Source: Verrucomicrobiota bacterium
GTDB taxonomy: Bacteria; Verrucomicrobiota; Verrucomicrobiia; Verrucomicrobiales; Verrucomicrobiaceae
NCBI GenBank assembly: GCA_021413535.1
Contig: JAIOQF010000074.1
Coordinates: 1-9,028, forward strand
Direction of reading: 5' to 3'
DNA: 9,028 bases
Under the pieces are notes generated by a model. The model was not told the origin of the DNA. It saw only the letters and a list, made by a program, of their open reading frames with translations, and ran no database searches. How positions within the stretch are numbered: position 1 is the first letter of the stretch; every line of letters starts with the position of its first letter. Positions 7,086 to 9,028 of the stretch are shown one piece after another. The translations under genes and the position numbers were made by a program.

Positions 7086-7142
7086 AATTTCGCGCACGCA
7101 TGAATTGCTGGAATTCCTCAGAATCAAACCTAGTCTGCACAG

Positions 7143-8015
7143 ATGAAGCTTCCGCAGTCCCGCGCCGCCCGTTATTTTGCGGGACTGGCATTCTGTGTTT
7201 TTCAGTCTTGCGCCACTTGTGCGGCTCCGGCTGAGAATGAGGCGAAAGCCAAATCCTCCATGAAGGTGCCCGAGGATCTCGTCGGCAACGAACATGTGCG
7301 CGAGGAATTTGGCATCAATGAATTCACCACGCCCAGCATCCGGAAAATTTTCGACCAGCTCGACGGCCTCGGCACGCTGTCCTATGACAATCTAAAACGT
7401 CCACTGCCCGACAAGGCGCCGGGCGACCGCGTGCTGCTTTCGCTCGCGCTCGGTTCCTTGATCGCAGACGGCTTTCTCGTCGTTCATTGCGAAAAAATTG
7501 AGGAGATGGAAAATGTCGGTCGCGCTCTTCTAAAGCACGCCAAAGCCCTCGGAGCCGGCATGAGGATCAACAAACACAGTCAGAGCCTCCTGGAAAATAG
7601 CGTGAAAGGTGACTGGAAGAAACTTCGCGCCGAACTCGCCGCCACTCAGTCGGATGTGGAGGCCGAGATGGTCTTGCTGCGCGATTCCGAAGTGGCCCAC
7701 CTCATCAGCCTCGGTGGCTGGCTTCGCGCGTTTGAGATCAGCACCGCCGCCGTTTCCCAAAACTACACTGCCGACAAGAGCCGCCAGCTTGGTCGCTCGG
7801 ACATCGTCGAATATTACATCGCTAATCTAGAGGATCTTCATCCCGAGATTAAGAAGCTGCCCGTCATTCAGGATCTTATTGAGGGCCTGGATGCCATGCG
7901 GCCCATTCTTGACGTCCCGCCCGGCAAAGCCTTCACGGAAGACGAGGTCAAAGATCTCCGCGAAAAAGCCAAGCTCCTTTCCGAAGTCGTGCGGCAAAAT
8001 CTGCCGCGGAAGTAG
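7143..8015 (+). CDS. Uncharacterised secreted helical protein
   Basis: I cannot assign a function. The 290-residue product starts with a basic N-terminus (K2, R7, R10), a short hydrophobic stretch (11-20) and a Cys/Ala-rich segment CATCAAPA (23-30) where signal peptidase could cut; the FQSC at 20-23 is a poor lipobox. The mature part is charged and largely helical. HVREEFGINEFTTPSIRKIFDQL (51-73) looks like a conserved entry motif, GDRVLLSLALGSLIADGFLV (94-113) a buried amphipathic helix pair, and LRDSEVAHLISLGGWLRAFEIST (179-201) another. I associate NEFT-PSI and GDR-LGSLIADG text with unannotated families in Verrucomicrobiota and Planctomycetota, from memory only. No catalytic triad or metal motif stands out. 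Codon use looks normal. The start ATG has no Shine-Dalgarno. It is divergent from the glycosyltransferase gene (168-base gap) and convergent with the small ORF at 8052-8228. A periplasmic role is likely. Confidence 0.8.
   Translation: MKLPQSRAARYFAGLAFCVFQSCATCAAPAENEAKAKSSMKVPEDLVGNEHVREEFGINEFTTPSIRKIFDQLDGLGTLSYDNLKRPLPDKAPGDRVLLSLALGSLIADGFLVVHCEKIEEMENVGRALLKHAKALGAGMRINKHSQSLLENSVKGDWKKLRAELAATQSDVEAEMVLLRDSEVAHLISLGGWLRAFEISTAAVSQNYTADKSRQLGRSDIVEYYIANLEDLHPEIKKLPVIQDLIEGLDAMRPILDVPPGKAFTEDEVKDLREKAKLLSEVVRQNLPRK
7991..8007 (+). terminator. Hairpin in the last codons of the secreted protein gene
   Basis: GCGGCA (7991-7996) pairs perfectly with TGCCGC (8002-8007) with a five-base loop, a few codons before the TAG at 8013-8015. 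No T-run follows. It may act with the hairpin at 8034-8052. Confidence 0.25.
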
Positions 8016-8033
8016 TCACGGGATTTCGAGTGA

Positions 8034-8052
8034 ATCCGGCGGATGGCCGGAT
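8034..8052. terminator. GC-rich hairpin between convergent genes
   Basis: ATCCGGC (8034-8040) and GCCGGAT (8046-8052) form a perfect seven-pair stem around GGATG. It lies between the stop of the secreted protein gene (8015) and the stop of the small minus-strand ORF (8052-8054), where a two-way terminator would be expected. T-runs are missing on both sides. Confidence 0.45.
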
Positions 8053-8228
8053 CAGGCGACGGCGAGCGGGAAGCGTCGATGACACGACAGCGAATACGCA
8101 AAACGGGCTTGTTTCAATGCGGTCCGTTCCATGGAGCCCTTGGGATAGGTGTCGCCGAGCGCTCGCAAAAACCGGCATGCAGTTTCCATCTCTTCAATGG
8201 CGTCTGCTCTGTTTAACTCTGAAGGCAT
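8052..8228 (-). CDS. Small hypothetical protein, 58 residues
   Basis: An ATG at 8228 opens a 58-codon frame ending in TGA. The product is soluble-looking: MPSELNRADAIEEMETACRF is an acidic helix, LRALGDTYPKGSMERTALKQ a turn plus second helix, and the end is basic (CHRRFPLAVA). The composition (Ala/Glu/Arg-rich helices, a YPKGS turn, few rare codons) looks like a real protein and not like antisense noise. I recall similar LA-YP-GS-E-A text in small unannotated Verrucomicrobiota proteins, but cannot confirm it. There is no signal peptide and no Shine-Dalgarno. It is convergent with the secreted protein gene and reads out of the AT-rich spacer at 8229-8637, which could hold its promoter. No function is proposed. 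Confidence 0.5.
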   Translation of the reverse strand: MPSELNRADAIEEMETACRFLRALGDTYPKGSMERTALKQARFAYSLSCHRRFPLAVA

Positions 8229-8260
8229 AGTATTCGAGGGCTTAGCCGAACAGTTGGATC

Positions 8261-8388
8261 GTTAACAATTTTGTTAGTTTGCACACGAAGCGCTTTATAT
8301 GCGACACTTTTGTATGGTTTGCTGCGCTTTTCAGCATTCATGTTTGCGAACACGCGAAAAATGGTGCAAAACAAACAAAATTGTTAGC
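8261..8388. repeat. Inverted repeat of about 22 bp with 83-bp interior
   Basis: The left arm (8261-8282) and the reverse complement of the right arm (8366-8388) share TAACAATTTTGTT, then one mismatch, then GTTT, a one-base gap and GC. The left arm also contains its own dyad, TAACAA-TT-TTGTTA. The interior sequence is not symmetrical. Fits a pair of binding sites, the ends of a small non-autonomous element, or the base of a long RNA stem; no target-site duplication is obvious. Confidence 0.7.
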
Positions 8389-8418
8389 GAACTCTCATGA
8401 AATGGGTGCAAGCAAACA
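8359..8418 (+). repeat. Imperfect direct repeat of about 19 bp
   Basis: AAATGGTGCAAAACAAACA (8359-8377) recurs at 8400-8418 as AAATGGGTGCAAGCAAACA, aligning with one substitution and two single-base indels. The spacing of about 41 bases is close to four helical turns. The first copy overlaps the right arm of the inverted repeat, so one word family appears in both orientations. Confidence 0.6.
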
Positions 8419-8637
8419 TGAAGCCGAGTTGCCGAGAAGAAACCTTGCAGATCGGATGTTTCAACTGAGTCATTCAGAGCGCCCTGATCATTTTTAGCTC
8501 ATGATATTTAATAGATGTGAAATTAAATAAATTATGGTTTTTATATGCTAATTCCAATCCGGATGGTATTATTCACATGTTGATCGCTCAACCCAGTCGA
8601 TCATCGCTCTCCACCGACTTTCAATCATTCCTCAACC

Positions 8638-8889
8638 GTGAAGTTCCTTTTCAAAATCGCCCTTCTCATCCTCACCGCCCGGGTGCTGGCTGGGACTCCG
8701 CGTGGCAACAACAAGGAGATTGATGCCATCGGCGACTTCAGCCTGCGCGACATCGCCAGCGGCGTTAATTCCGCGGTCGTGAAGGCCGAGGGCGCAGTGC
8801 GCGGCTTTTGGTCGGAACAATCGACCGCTGCACCCAAAGTCGCCGCCCGTCACAGCACAGGTGCGCGCCGCCCGGCAAATTCATTTTGA
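8638..8889 (+). CDS. Candidate small secreted protein, 83 residues
   Basis: A GTG at 8638 starts a frame whose first codons form a clear signal peptide: V-K-F-L-F-K, a hydrophobic core to about residue 17 and VLAG with likely cleavage after A18. The remaining 65 residues (NNKEIDAIGDFSLRDIASGV onward) look like a short amphipathic helix region ending in a basic, Ala-rich tail. The frame is open upstream only to 8584 and has no ATG, so the GTG is the only sensible start. Codon choice in the first two thirds is like that of neighbouring genes. The problem is the 3' half: positions 8765-8889 overlap the C-terminal codons of tilS on the other strand, a 125-base tail-to-tail overlap. Either the overlap is real or one of the ends is not the natural one. 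Function unknown; no Shine-Dalgarno. Confidence 0.45.
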   Translation: MKFLFKIALLILTARVLAGTPRGNNKEIDAIGDFSLRDIASGVNSAVVKAEGAVRGFWSEQSTAAPKVAARHSTGARRPANSF

Positions 8890-9028
8890 CCGGACCTTCG
8901 CAGCGCAGCATCAGCAGCGCTGATTCGATTTCGTGATTTCCAATGTTCGGGATCTTCCGTTCAGTCAGCCATTGATGAATCACTCGGCAAAGAATGGCGG
9001 ACGACTGGCGGCGCAACGCTGCCGTGAT
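8765..9028 (-). CDS. tilS: tRNA(Ile)-lysidine synthase, C-terminal part, cut by the window
   Basis: The minus-strand frame is open to the right edge (Ile-Thr-Ala-Ala-Leu-Arg-Arg) and ends at a TAA at 8765-8767, giving 87 visible residues. The text ITAALRRQSSAILCRVIHQW fits the LP-AL-RR-LR-WL helix of the TilS substrate-binding region, HEIESALLML the following helix, and VKMNLPGGAHLCCDGRRLWV the characteristic LPGG strand and turn. TilS attaches lysine to cytidine 34 of tRNA(Ile) with a CAU anticodon, an essential cytoplasmic step for reading AUA codons. The ATP-loop domain (SGGxDS) would lie outside the window, so the assignment rests on the C-terminal pattern only. The last 17 residues are a basic tail (KSRALRPRPSRPRN). 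It overlaps the candidate secreted protein gene by 125 bases. Confidence 0.7.
   Translation of the reverse strand: MTAALRRQSSAILCRVIHQWLTERKIPNIGNHEIESALLMLRCEGPVKMNLPGGAHLCCDGRRLWVQRSIVPTKSRALRPRPSRPRN

Larger units (their letters stand above)
8229..8637. other. AT-rich spacer without a supported gene
   Basis: About 410 bases between the small minus-strand ORF and the small plus-strand ORF. Base composition departs from the rest of the window: 8491-8580 has 22 G or C in 90 bases (about 24%). It holds a long inverted repeat (8261-8388), an imperfect direct repeat (8359-8418) and several GTTTGC words, listed separately. Short frames here (72 residues from 8279, 68 residues from 8517) start at TTG or GTG and resemble no protein I know. 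No tRNA or transposase remnant is recognisable. It could be a divergent regulatory region, a non-coding RNA locus or a decayed insertion. Confidence 0.6.

Noticed and set aside
5874..7103. Plus-strand frames of 182 and 219 codons
   Set aside because: Antisense to the glycosyltransferase; His/Arg-rich shadow sequence.
8279..8497. 72-codon plus-strand frame in the AT-rich spacer
   Set aside because: TTG start, runs through the inverted repeat, no domain or signal peptide; kept only as part of the spacer description.
8229..8637. CRISPR array or tRNA gene in the spacer
   Set aside because: Repeats are few, irregularly spaced and in both orientations; no cloverleaf or CCA end can be drawn.
8517..8723. 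68-codon plus-strand frame
   Set aside because: GTG start in very AT-rich DNA and out-of-frame overlap with the better-supported small secreted ORF.

Overview
The window is a gene-dense, moderately GC-rich bacterial chromosome segment. It carries genes on both strands with mostly short gaps and no RNA gene, CRISPR array, transposase or integrase that I can see. The gene set (GlnB-type PII, UppP, a LytM-type peptidase, a lipoprotein amidase, a processive GT2 synthase, a TilS C-terminus) indicates a Gram-negative-type didermic bacterium. Three things make a member of the Verrucomicrobiota (PVC group) the best guess: the style of the uncharacterised secreted protein at 7143-8015, the GAGGAC/GAGAAC-type low-complexity intergenic tract near 2976-3050, and the near absence of Shine-Dalgarno sequences. 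This is an inference from pattern memory, not a database result.

Layout, left to right. 1-1506 (+) is the 3' part of a membrane-anchored spermidine-synthase-like protein cut by the window edge. 1556-2182 and 2182-2913 (both -) form a two-gene operon: a lipoprotein N-acetylmuramoyl-L-alanine amidase whose stop codon overlaps (TAATG) the start of a TMEM175-type potassium channel. 3148-3486 (+) is a canonical 112-residue PII protein (GlnB). 3512-4309 (-) is undecaprenyl-diphosphatase (UppP), convergent with glnB. 4459-5448 (+) is a secreted M23 peptidase with a low-complexity tail. 5466-6974 (-) is a CslA/cellulose-synthase-like glycosyltransferase. 7143-8015 (+) is an uncharacterised secreted helical protein. 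8052-8228 (-) is a 58-residue candidate gene. 8229-8637 is the only long stretch without a supported gene. 8638-8889 (+) is a candidate small secreted protein that overlaps, tail to tail, the C-terminal part of tRNA(Ile)-lysidine synthase (TilS, 8765-9028, -), which runs off the right edge.

Functionally, four of the genes concern the envelope: lipid-carrier recycling (UppP), peptidoglycan cleavage at the peptide stem (amidase) and cross-bridge (M23), and synthesis of a beta-linked polysaccharide (GT2). They lie in separate, mostly divergent or convergent transcription units, so this is a loose neighbourhood and not one operon. I did not find a convincing new multi-gene system. The least explained parts are at the right end: the AT-rich spacer 8229-8637 with a long inverted repeat and repeated GTTTGC words, the 58-residue ORF beside it, and the overlap between the small secreted ORF and tilS.
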